5,073 nucleotides of DNA, taken from NCBI GenBank assembly GCA_958402495.1, contig CATXTS010000126.1, positions 1 through 5,073 of the forward strand, read 5' to 3'. This stretch comes from an uncultured Clostridiaceae bacterium. Its GTDB lineage: Bacteria > Bacillota > Clostridia > TANB77 > CAG-508. Numbering within the stretch: the stretch's first letter is position 1; each line of letters starts with the position of its first letter. The notes beneath the pieces were generated by a model. The model was not told the DNA's origin. It searched no databases and saw only the letters and a list, made by a program, of their open reading frames with translations. Positions 1 through 4,971 of the stretch are shown piece after piece. The translations under genes were made by a program, and so were the position numbers.

Positions 1-840
1 TGGATTACTTAGCTTAGAAGAACAAATTAACCAAGCACTTGGAGAAAGTTTTAATACACAAGAAGGGGTAAATAGACCAAAATTAACAACAGGAATGTCC
101 CCTATTAAATTTTTAGACCCAACGAATAGTGAAAAAGGAAAAGCAGACAAAACAAATAGTGGAGATACCAGTTGGTATGATTATAATAGCAAAAAGTGGG
201 CAAATGCCCAAACAGAAGATGGAAGTATGTGGGTATGGATACCTAGATATGCCTACAAGGTAAACGATAATGAAACTTTTGATATAAAATTTTTAATAGG
301 AACAACTGATAATTATTATGATGAAAACGGAGAAATTCAAACAGCGAAACGTTGTACAAGTGAAGATGAATTAGTAGATACTAGTGTTGGCTATACTGTG
401 CATCCGGCATTTACTGATGAAACAGCTATTGGCTACAGAAATGGAGGATGGAATAAAGAGCTAACTGGAATATGGGTAGCAAAATTTGAAGCAGGCTATG
501 CCAGTGGAAACAATAGTGCACCAGTAAAAGCAAGTAGTGTAAGCTATTCACAAAGTGGTGTATATGTAAGAGCTATAGAAGCAGGTACAGATGCTGATTC
601 TACTCAGACAGCACGTAATTGGTTAGATGGAATTTATGGAAGTGCAAAAACAGCTATCAAATATCCAACATTCCAACCTGTTACCTATAGTATGAATTAT
701 ATTAATCATAATGATGCTTATAACATAGCCAAAGCAATGACCGAAGATGGAAATATTTACGGTTTAACAAGTACTAGCGATTCCCACTTAATGAAAAATA
801 GTGAATGGGGAGCAGTTACCTATTTATCACAAAGTAAATA

Positions 841-842
841 CC
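841..842 (+). other. Frameshift point (one extra C)
   Basis: AAATACCGGATTAAATGG reads through in the upstream frame as KYRIKW and stops 30 bases later. Removing one C gives KYGLNGTD, which continues directly into the downstream frame ending at 1556. The site is only a CC dinucleotide, so slippage-based phase variation is unlikely. A base-calling error or a recent insertion is more likely. Confidence 0.85.
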
Positions 843-1395
843 GGATTAAATGGAACAGATATCACTATTAATAATGTAAGCTTAAATAGTGGAGGAGCCA
901 AAAGAACCAATGCAGCAGGAAAGACAGGAGTAGATAGTGTATATGCAGTAACAGGTTGTACAACGGCGTCTACTAGTGCAGGTGGGGCAGTAAAAACCAT
1001 GACAAATATCAATGGAACAACAGGAAATACAGCCAATAATGGAGTGTATACATGGGACCAATTAAATGGTTGCAAGGCAAGTTCATCAGGAACTATCTAT
1101 GGAATATATGACTTAAGTGGAGGAACATGGGAAAGGATAGCAGCCTATATAGCAAATGGAAATGGTAATTTAAAAGGTTATGGAGCAAGTATAGCTTATG
1201 ACGGAAACACCTTAAAAACAGCCAGTACCCAATATACAACCACATATTCATTTGATGGCGGTACAGACAATGCAAGTATGGATAGTAATGATACAAACTT
1301 AAACATAGCAAGTACCAATAATTATAAGAAAAATACACTAATCTATGGTGATAGTATCCGCGAGACATCTACAGTTGAGACTGGAAGTGCATCAT

Positions 1396-1556
1396 GGTAT
1401 AGCGACTCCTCATATTACCCAAGCTTGAACGGTCCATTCTTGATTCGTGGCGGTGCTTTATGGAATGGCTCATCTGCGGGTCTATTCTCTTTTGCTCGTA
1501 ATGGTGGCAGTAGCAGTTATTCTAATGGGTTCCGTGCGGTGCTGGCCGTGTCCTAG
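1396..1556 (+). other. Candidate variable region (DGR-type) at the 3' end
   Basis: The last ~50 codons hold IRGGALW...AGLFSFAR...GFRAVLAV, the usual place and motif set of the variable region in DGR target proteins with the C-type lectin fold. Codon use changes here. Glycine is coded only by GGT, GGC or GGG from 1426 onward, whereas upstream GGA dominates. Arginine is CGT, and GCG, GTG, CTG and GCC appear. A large share of codons end in T or C (AGC, GGT, TCT, GCT, TAT, AAT), as expected if AAY codons in a template were mutated at A. No template repeat or reverse transcriptase lies in the window, so this is inference. Confidence 0.45.
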
Positions 1557-1576
1557 TACTTTAAAAACATAAAAGG

Positions 1577-1612
1577 TAAAGAAATTAATTCAGAAATGAA
1601 TTAATTTCTTTA
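1577..1612 (+). terminator. Hairpin terminator of the surface-protein gene
   Basis: A perfect 15-bp inverted repeat (1578-1592 with 1597-1611) encloses a GAAA tetraloop, and T1577-A1612 extends it to 16 bp. It begins 21 bases after the stop codon. The descending arm itself ends in TTTCTTT, but no long T tract follows, so termination strength is uncertain. Being symmetrical, it could also act on the other strand. Confidence 0.65.
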
Positions 1613-1905
1613 TGCATATGACACACTTTAATAAATAAAGTAAACAATGGAATGAAGAATTATTTATAAAAATATATAAACTAGAAATAACATTTGGATA
1701 TAACAATAAATAAAAGTATGCAATAGCAAAGATTTTTAAAATATAAGTGATATATATAAAATACAAGATATTACAAAATGTTAGGAAAATAAGCATTTAA
1801 AGTATTTTAAAATAAAAAGAAAGAATTTAGAAATACTCTCTTTTTGGTGCAGATGAGCAAATTGATTGTTTTAAAAGTGCTTGTGTTGTAAGTGTTTTTG
1901 CACAT
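1613..1905. other. AT-rich intergenic stretch, no supported gene
   Basis: This is very AT-rich, with stops in all frames and no RBS-start pair. The only structure seen is an imperfect 10-bp inverted repeat (1814-1823 with 1836-1845), which pairs fully only as a minus-strand RNA thanks to a G-U pair. A ~30-codon minus-strand frame around 1825-1925 lacks a start signal. Confidence 0.5.
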
Positions 1906-1946
1906 ATTAGTATTTTTTTAATGGAATTTTATATATTTATACAAAA
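1906..1946 (-). repeat. Downstream cassette repeat, copy 1
   Basis: This matches 4196-4235, with an identical 18-base core (ATTTTTTTAATGGAATTT, 1912-1929 and 4202-4219) and a shared ACAAAA edge. Each copy lies about 60 bases past the stop codon of a minus-strand gene and directly abuts that gene's terminator hairpin. Confidence 0.7.
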
Positions 1947-1975
1947 ACTGAGTGAAAACTTTCACCCAGTTTTTG
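1942..1975 (-). terminator. Terminator of the 126-aa gene
   Basis: The inverted repeat 1942-1957 / 1960-1975 pairs in 15 of 16 positions on the + strand. As minus-strand RNA the odd position becomes a G-U pair, so the hairpin is complete in the direction of the gene that ends at 1988. The 3' arm ends in a run of five T followed by GTATAAATAT. Confidence 0.75.
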
Positions 1976-1987
1976 CTAGAACTTTTT

Positions 1988-2368
1988 TTACAGCTTTAAC
2001 TCTGCTTTTTTAATCTGCTGAAGCAAGAACCTACGCAAGTCTCTGACGAACTCTCCGTTCTCGAATGCCATAAAAACTTCTGCAAAGTTTGTCAAATTAC
2101 ATTCGCCAATTACATGATTTCCGCCCCAGTTGCAAGAACAGGTGAAAATACCATCGCTTGTGCAAGTGCCCCAAGCCTCATACTCTCCAGCAGAATCCAT
2201 ATAAGAATAACAGTTAATTGTGCTGACTCCTAATGGAAAAGTGAGTGTTTTCTTACAGGCTTCGACCCCTTTCATAGTCAACTCGGCACGGTCAATTAAC
2301 TCCTTTGCATTGGCGAGTTCCTCTACAGTGATGTCTCCATTTGCGATTAAAGTTGCAAGATTATTCAT
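1988..2368 (-). CDS. 126-aa cysteine-containing protein of unknown function
   Basis: The ATG at 2368 is preceded by AAGGAGG (2376-2382) seven bases upstream, an excellent ribosome binding site. I do not recognise the protein. Residues 1-40 look helical and charged (VEELANAKELIDRAE). Residues 48-92 look like a beta-rich core with aromatic residues and six cysteines overall (38, 53, 69, 77, 79, 90), including CSC, which could bind metal or form disulfides. Residues 93-126 are helical again (FVRDLRRFLLQQIKKAE). There is no signal peptide or membrane segment, so a small cytoplasmic protein is likely. GC content is about 42 percent by hand count over four lines, clearly above its neighbours (about 28-32 percent), suggesting a separate origin. 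It is monocistronic, with its own promoter and terminator. Confidence 0.8.
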   Translation of the reverse strand: MNNLATLIANGDITVEELANAKELIDRAELTMKGVEACKKTLTFPLGVSTINCYSYMDSAGEYEAWGTCTSDGIFTCSCNWGGNHVIGECNLTNFAEVFMAFENGEFVRDLRRFLLQQIKKAELKL

Positions 2369-2380
2369 GATTTTTCCTCC

Positions 2381-2396
2381 TTGTGCACAATTGTGC
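2381..2396 (-). promoter_or_regulatory. Palindrome beside the RBS (possible operator)
   Basis: GCACAATTGTGC (2385-2396) is a perfect 12-bp palindrome, and TTGTGCACAA (2381-2390) is an overlapping perfect 10-bp palindrome. They give two TTGTGC units ten bases apart just upstream of the Shine-Dalgarno of the 126-aa gene. A dimeric regulator could bind here, or the RNA could fold next to the RBS. Function is inferred. Confidence 0.4.
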
Positions 2397-2416
2397 GGTC
2401 TAAAGTTGATATTTTC

Positions 2417-2447
2417 GTGATGTAACGGAGTAAAAACGTTCCATCAC
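2417..2447 (-). promoter_or_regulatory. Inverted repeat at the expected transcription start
   Basis: Arms 2417-2427 and 2437-2447 match at 10 of 11 positions around a 9-base spacer. The expected +1 (about 2446) lies at the outer edge, so the mRNA would begin with this hairpin. It may be a 5' stabilising stem-loop or a repressor operator overlapping the start site. Confidence 0.5.
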
Positions 2448-2450
2448 TTA

Positions 2451-2496
2451 TTATTATACAACACTTTACATAAAATTGCAAAATTTTATCGCTTTT
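2451..2496 (-). repeat. Shared promoter module, copy 1
   Basis: This matches 4972-5017 at 39 of 46 positions without gaps, including an identical 18-base core (2465-2482 and 4986-5003). The module contains the complete -35 and -10 of the downstream gene. Confidence 0.8.
2453..2481 (-). promoter_or_regulatory. Promoter of the 126-aa gene
   Basis: On the minus strand, TTGCAA (2476-2481), 17 bases, then a perfect TATAAT (2453-2458). The predicted start near 2446 gives a leader of about 78 bases containing the two inverted repeats listed separately. Confidence 0.8.
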
Positions 2497-2517
2497 AAAT
2501 TATGATATGACTTTGCT

Positions 2518-3505
2518 TTACTTTTTTTCTTTAAGAAAAGCTATTATTTTACTATCCTTTAAATGTTTTCTTAATCCTTCAAATTCTACTTTCATAAACT
2601 TGTTTAGTACAGAATCATACATCTTTTCAAGTTCTCTTACACTTGTACCCATTAATTTTGAAATTGTTAATAAACTCATAGCAAATTTTATTTTTATTCT
2701 TATTCTACTTCTCTGCATACTCTTTTAAATATTTGATTTATTTGTGAAGGTACAATATATGTTCCGTCCTTCTTACAAAATAATAAATGTTCACAATTCT
2801 TAGGGTTATTGTCAGCAATAAACACTTGGTCTTCTAGTATATTGATTAGTGATTCTTTATCGAATATGTCAAAAGGAATAAAACATGTAGCACCTTTATT
2901 TGATTTTATATTTTTTCTTCCTGTTTTTGTAGTTTCTCCCATAACAATTTTTCTATCTTTGTTTTTGGTAAATGTTCTTTCTATAACAACTCTTTCTAGC
3001 TCCCAATCAATATACTTTGTATAGTCTATTGCTCCAAGCTCTCCACATCTTGCTCCTATTAAGAAAGCTGTTCTTATTAAGTTCTTTACTGTTTCATCAT
3101 CGTAAGCCGATTTAGTATCTGTTATTATAGTATGTGTATTTATATATTGTAATAGCGGTGCTTGTTCTTCCACTTCAGAAGCAATTACTTCTTTTTTTAT
3201 CTTCTTACTTATTGACGCACTAATCCAGTTCATAGGGGTATCTGCAGTAGTAATAATTTTATCAATTACTGCTTTTCTAAAAGAAGCATTTACAATGTTA
3301 TATAGTTTATTTATGTCACTTTGACTTTTTCATTCTTCTCCTTTTGAACTTAATATTTTTTTATATCTTTACTAGTTGCCTTATGTACTTTTAAATCTTT
3401 GTTAAGTATCTTTTTATATATGCTTATACTTTCAAGATTTCTGCCATAGGTATTTTCGTTTATATCTCCATTTTTAAATTTTTCATATTGTATATCAATA
3501 GCAGT
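2518..3505 (-). pseudogene. Degenerate tyrosine recombinase (phage-type integrase)
   Basis: Three frame segments together resemble a site-specific tyrosine recombinase. From 3505, TAIDIQYEKFKNG...ILNKDL...SKDIKK is the core-binding (SAM-like) domain. A loss of one A in the tract at 3356-3362 shifts frame to ILSSKGEE, followed by an in-frame TGA (3330-3332), then KSQSDINKLYNIVNASFRKAV. From 3233 to 2700 comes the catalytic domain with the first Arg box (GARCGELGAIDY) and KTGRKNIKSNKG. The next frame (2718-2518) has FAMSLLTISKLMGTSVREL and then EKMYDSV, which carries the expected nucleophile Tyr. The HxLRHT block that should sit between REVE and FAMSL is missing in every frame, so catalytic Arg II and the His are gone. 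The arm-binding N-terminus is absent too. This is a dead remnant of a prophage or integrative element. The gene is AT-rich, like its surroundings. Confidence 0.85.
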
Positions 3506-3507
3506 CT

Positions 3508-3555
3508 AAAATAGGGGAATAGAGTTTTGTCAAGATATGCTATATTTCCTATTTT
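3508..3555. repeat. Imperfect inverted repeat at the integrase break
   Basis: AAAATAGG (3508-3515) faces CCTATTTT (3548-3555), and looser similarity continues inward. It begins exactly where the recognisable integrase frame ends at a TAG. It may mark an insertion or deletion junction; no transposase is seen. Confidence 0.3.
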
Positions 3556-3769
3556 AACAATGGCTTTATTTTTCCATAATGATAGCTTTCCTTTCAAATA
3601 TCATAATTGCATTTTAGTCTTAAATTATGCAATTTATTTTAAAAAATTTTTAAATACTTTATATTATTAAAATATAAAAAGCCGATAAGTACTTAAATAT
3701 AAGCGTTTATAAACTTCTATAATTAATTTTAAAAAATATTTTTGAAAAATATGAATTTTTGAAAACTGT
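3556..3769. other. AT-rich spacer, no supported gene
   Basis: There are many short A and T tracts and stops in all frames. The only structure noted is an 8-bp inverted repeat, AATTGCAT (3605-3612) with ATGCAATT (3627-3634). The A/T tracts just before the promoter at 3770 (ATTTTTGAAAA) could act as an UP-like element. Confidence 0.4.
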
Positions 3770-3798
3770 TTGACATATACTAAAATCGATGTTATAAT
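3770..3798 (+). promoter_or_regulatory. Consensus promoter of the antitoxin RNA
   Basis: TTGACA (3770-3775), 17 bases, TATAAT (3793-3798): a perfect match to the housekeeping consensus at both boxes. The predicted start is A3805. It is much closer to consensus than the opposing toxin promoter, as expected if a labile antitoxin RNA must be made in excess. Confidence 0.9.
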
Positions 3799-3804
3799 AA
3801 CATT

Positions 3805-3869
3805 AGCTAGCAAATCAAAGGAACTCACGAAGGTTTGCACGAGATATGTGTCCGCATATCTCTTTTTTT
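3805..3869 (+). ncRNA. Candidate type I antitoxin RNA (RNA II-like, ~65 nt)
   Basis: It has a perfect promoter and a strong terminator 60 bases apart, with no RBS or open frame between them. A 5' stem GCAAA (3810-3814) / TTTGC (3834-3838) presents a loop, and a terminator stem-loop follows. Bases 3812-3828 match + strand 3983-3999 at 16 of 17 positions. The RNA is therefore antisense to the toxin mRNA around its GTG start. TTGCAC (3835-3840) repeats at 4005-4010, antisense to the edge of the toxin Shine-Dalgarno. The terminator loop TGTCCG is complementary to the toxin terminator loop. In par of pAD1, RNA II is also ~65 nt, uses repeats DRa and DRb, and blocks translation of fst. By analogy this RNA should block ribosome binding to the toxin mRNA. 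Function is inferred from architecture. Confidence 0.8.
3812..3840 (+). repeat. DRa/DRb-like tracts in the antitoxin RNA
   Basis: DRa-like: 3812-3828, AAATCAAAGGAACTCAC, partner 3983-3999 with T for G at one place. DRb-like: 3835-3840, TTGCAC, partner 4005-4010. Order and spacing are kept in both copies, with only a short mismatched linker between, so the two tracts can pair with one toxin mRNA. Confidence 0.8.
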
Positions 3870-3870
3870 T
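3841..3870 (+). terminator. Terminator of the antitoxin RNA
   Basis: Perfect 8-bp stem GAGATATG / CATATCTC (3841-3848, 3855-3862), six-base loop TGTCCG, then eight T (3863-3870). A textbook intrinsic terminator. Confidence 0.92.
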
Positions 3871-3874
3871 GACC

Positions 3875-3902
3875 AAAAAGAAAAGGCAGGTGTCCGCCTG
3901 CC
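3875..3902 (-). terminator. Terminator of the toxin mRNA
   Basis: On the minus strand, GGCAGG / CCTGCC (3902-3897, 3890-3885) closes a CGGACA loop and is followed by TTTTCTTTTT (3884-3875). Preceding G residues can extend the stem by G-U pairs. It ends just short of the opposing terminator, so the two transcripts converge without overlapping. Confidence 0.88.
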
Positions 3903-3903
3903 C

Positions 3904-3919
3904 CAAAGATTAATCTTTG
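3904..3919 (-). repeat. 16-bp palindrome over the toxin stop codon
   Basis: CAAAGATTAATCTTTG is a perfect palindrome spanning the TAA at 3910-3912. Its first half as mRNA (CAAAGAUU, 3919-3912) is also perfectly complementary to AAUCUUUG in the toxin leader (4027-4020), which sits directly upstream of the Shine-Dalgarno. A long-range 5'-3' fold is therefore possible. Confidence 0.6.
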
Positions 3920-3999
3920 TTTGTTTCTTGGCTTTCATCATTGTTATTACTCAAAAGTAACAAAACGATTAATCGCCAGATTAAATCAAATGAACTCAC
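3910..3999 (-). CDS. Candidate type I toxin, 29-aa hydrophobic peptide
   Basis: The GTG at 3999 follows a near-perfect Shine-Dalgarno (AAAGGAGGTG, 4017-4008) eight bases upstream. An in-frame TGA sits immediately before the GTG, so this is the only start in this frame. The peptide has a short polar start (MSSFD), a hydrophobic core LIWRLIVLLLL (residues 6-16) with one Arg and one Trp, and a polar, acidic tail (SNNNDESQETNKD). This layout, a membrane segment then a charged tail, is typical of Fst, TxpA and other small type I toxins. I see no clear Fst signature and do not recognise a named family. The core is short for a full membrane span, so it may insert obliquely or as an oligomer. Its own promoter, strong RBS, terminator and a matching antisense RNA make chance unlikely. 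Toxicity is inferred. Many gene finders would miss it because of its length and GTG start. Confidence 0.8.
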   Translation of the reverse strand: MSSFDLIWRLIVLLLLSNNNDESQETNKD

Positions 4000-4007
4000 T
4001 CAAGTTG

Positions 4008-4017
4008 CACCTCCTTT
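4008..4017 (-). promoter_or_regulatory. Strong Shine-Dalgarno of the toxin
   Basis: AAAGGAGGTG matches the 16S tail almost fully. Nearby CUUU (within AAUCUUUG, 4027-4020) and the 5'-end CCUUU can pair with AAAG(G), so the site may be partly hidden in the nascent or unprocessed mRNA. The antitoxin's DRb-like tract covers its GTGC edge. Confidence 0.8.
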
Positions 4018-4048
4018 CGCAAAGATTTCCTTTGAAAAGGATGTTTCT

Positions 4049-4077
4049 ATTATACTTGATTTATATTTCAAAAACAA
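4049..4077 (-). promoter_or_regulatory. Promoter of the toxin mRNA
   Basis: On the minus strand, TTGTTT (4072-4077), 17 bases, TATAAT (4049-4054). The predicted start near 4042 gives an mRNA of about 167 nt ending near 3876. The 5' end can form the small hairpin TCCTT-TTCA-AAGGA. Confidence 0.8.
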
Positions 4078-4195
4078 TATTTTTCCTTTAATTTCCACAA
4101 TTTATAACACCTCTTCTATTAGTAAATTGCTAGTAGAATTTATATAAAATACAGAAATATAATATTGTAAAAATAGCCCAGTTTTTGTAAATATA
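4078..4195. other. Spacer with one imperfect inverted repeat
   Basis: AT-rich and without a gene. TTCTATTAG (4114-4122) and CTAGTAGAA (4130-4138) form a 9-bp inverted repeat with one G-U pair in the + strand RNA, about 40 bases upstream of the toxin -35. It could be an operator or nothing. CCCAGTTTTTG at 4177-4187 repeats 1965-1975. Confidence 0.35.
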
Positions 4196-4235
4196 ATAAG
4201 AATTTTTTTAATGGAATTTATAAAAATTAACAAAA
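4196..4235 (-). repeat. Downstream cassette repeat, copy 2
   Basis: Second copy of 1906-1946, with the identical 18-base core at 4202-4219. It lies just beyond the terminator hairpin of the 225-aa gene, in the same relative place as copy 1. Confidence 0.7.
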
Positions 4236-4265
4236 GAACATATGCTTTTACACACACGTTCTTTT
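4232..4265 (-). terminator. Terminator of the 225-aa gene
   Basis: As minus-strand RNA, 4265-4253 pairs with 4244-4232 over 13 positions (two of them G-U) around an 8-base loop, and the 3' arm ends in TTTT followed by GTTAATTTTTAT. It begins ten bases past the stop codon. Confidence 0.65.
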
Positions 4266-4274
4266 AATTATATA

Positions 4275-4952
4275 TTATTTTTCCATACTGTCTAATTCAA
4301 TTTGTAACTTTTTAATTTGGGCTTTTTTATCTGCAATAGCTTTTTGTTTTTGTGCTTCAATCATTTCTCTACGTTCTTGTCTTCTCTTTACCATTAAATC
4401 TGAATTATGCGAAGCTTTACCTACTACTGTAGAAAAGAACTTACCATAACCTCTTTCTGTTTGTCTAACTCCTCCTATGTATTTCCCACAAGGTTGTTCT
4501 GGTGTTTCTTGTAAGCCACTTTCAAGGTATCTTTCAACTCTTTGTTTATCTAATAACCCCTTCATTACCATATTACAGTAATTTGGGTCAGTTTGTAATA
4601 ATTCTAAATCTATTTCTGCTAAAACACCTCTATATTCTTGTGCTCTTAAACTATCAAATTTTCCTGTTTTTTCATCAAACATTTGACAATCACTATGCCC
4701 ATACCATGAAACAGCACAGCTATAAACTGGATGACCTTCAATATTCAAAGGCTGTCTACCTATTATTAATCTTGTAGTATCATAGAATTTCTTAAAATCT
4801 GAATCCTTATCATAAAATTCTACTTGCAAATTCCCATTAGAAACTGGACTATATTCAACATCAAATAGTAGTTGTCCTACTGGTTGTCTATTATTAACTC
4901 CACTTCCTATATTTTGTTTATCATTCTTTTTAAATCTATCAAAAAATCCCAT
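4275..4952 (-). CDS. 225-aa protein of unknown function with C-terminal coiled coil
   Basis: I place the start at the ATG of 4952 (MGFFDRFKKND), with AGGAG (4961-4965) eight bases upstream. An in-frame ATG at 4985 lies inside the promoter spacer, upstream of the expected transcript start, and cannot be used. I do not recognise the family. The first nine residues are amphipathic and basic. Residues 25-60 look beta-rich (VGQLLFDVEYSPV, LQVEFYD). The centre has SWYGHSDCQMFDEKTGKFD and a helical section (EIDLELLQTDPNYCNMVMKGLL). The last ~39 residues (187-225) are a charged heptad-like helix rich in K, R, E and Q, likely a coiled coil. There is no signal peptide or membrane span, so it is probably cytoplasmic. 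GC is about 32 percent, like the host. It is monocistronic with its own terminator, and shares its promoter module with the 126-aa gene. Confidence 0.85.
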   Translation of the reverse strand: MGFFDRFKKNDKQNIGSGVNNRQPVGQLLFDVEYSPVSNGNLQVEFYDKDSDFKKFYDTTRLIIGRQPLNIEGHPVYSCAVSWYGHSDCQMFDEKTGKFDSLRAQEYRGVLAEIDLELLQTDPNYCNMVMKGLLDKQRVERYLESGLQETPEQPCGKYIGGVRQTERGYGKFFSTVVGKASHNSDLMVKRRQERREMIEAQKQKAIADKKAQIKKLQIELDSMEK

Positions 4953-4971
4953 AAAATCATCTCCTATGGCT

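Larger units (their letters stand above)
2..1556 (+). pseudogene. Surface FGE/C-type-lectin-like protein, 5'-partial and frameshifted
   Basis: The reading frame is open from the left edge (GLLSLEEQINQALGESF...), so the true start lies outside the window. It runs in one frame to 841 and continues from 843 in another. Together these give about 517 codons of one protein. Joining at the extra C of 841-842 restores a smooth sequence (SQSKY-GLNGTDITINN). The N-terminal part contains WVWIPRYAYK and a repeated-family style HPAFTDE...GGWNKELTGIWVAKFEAGY. The C-terminal half has YDLSGGTWER (about 1105-1134), IRGGALW (1443-1463) and GFRAV (1527-1541), the pattern of formylglycine-generating-enzyme-like / C-type-lectin-like domains. 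I know this architecture from uncultured Clostridia, where the unseen N-terminus often resembles a pilin-type or signal/anchor segment; that is memory, not seen here. The protein is probably extracellular and ligand-binding, not a sulfatase-maturing enzyme. The single frameshift, with no other damage, means either a recent mutation or a sequence error. An ATG at 801 opens the second frame but has no convincing RBS. Confidence 0.8.

Noticed and set aside
827..1368. Minus-strand open frames opposite the surface-protein gene
   Set aside because: Low-complexity antisense shadows with no start signals.
1825..1925. Minus-strand frame ending SSAPKREYF, possibly a gene remnant
   Set aside because: About 30 codons, no RBS or clear start, and no family recognised.
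3151..3162. GCGGTGCTT match to the candidate variable region as a template repeat
   Set aside because: Only nine bases match, inside the integrase remnant; chance similarity.
3505..3533. TTGACA-17-TTTAGA on the minus strand as an integrase promoter
   Set aside because: The -10 is poor and it overlaps the broken end of the pseudogene, where the true N-terminus is missing.
3667..3906. 79-codon open frame on the minus strand
   Set aside because: It runs through both terminators and antisense to the small RNA, has no RBS and no recognisable content; a shadow frame in AT-rich DNA.
3917..4147. 76-codon open frame on the plus strand opposite the toxin
   Set aside because: No RBS, and it covers the toxin gene and promoter in reverse; the minus-strand reading has far better signals.
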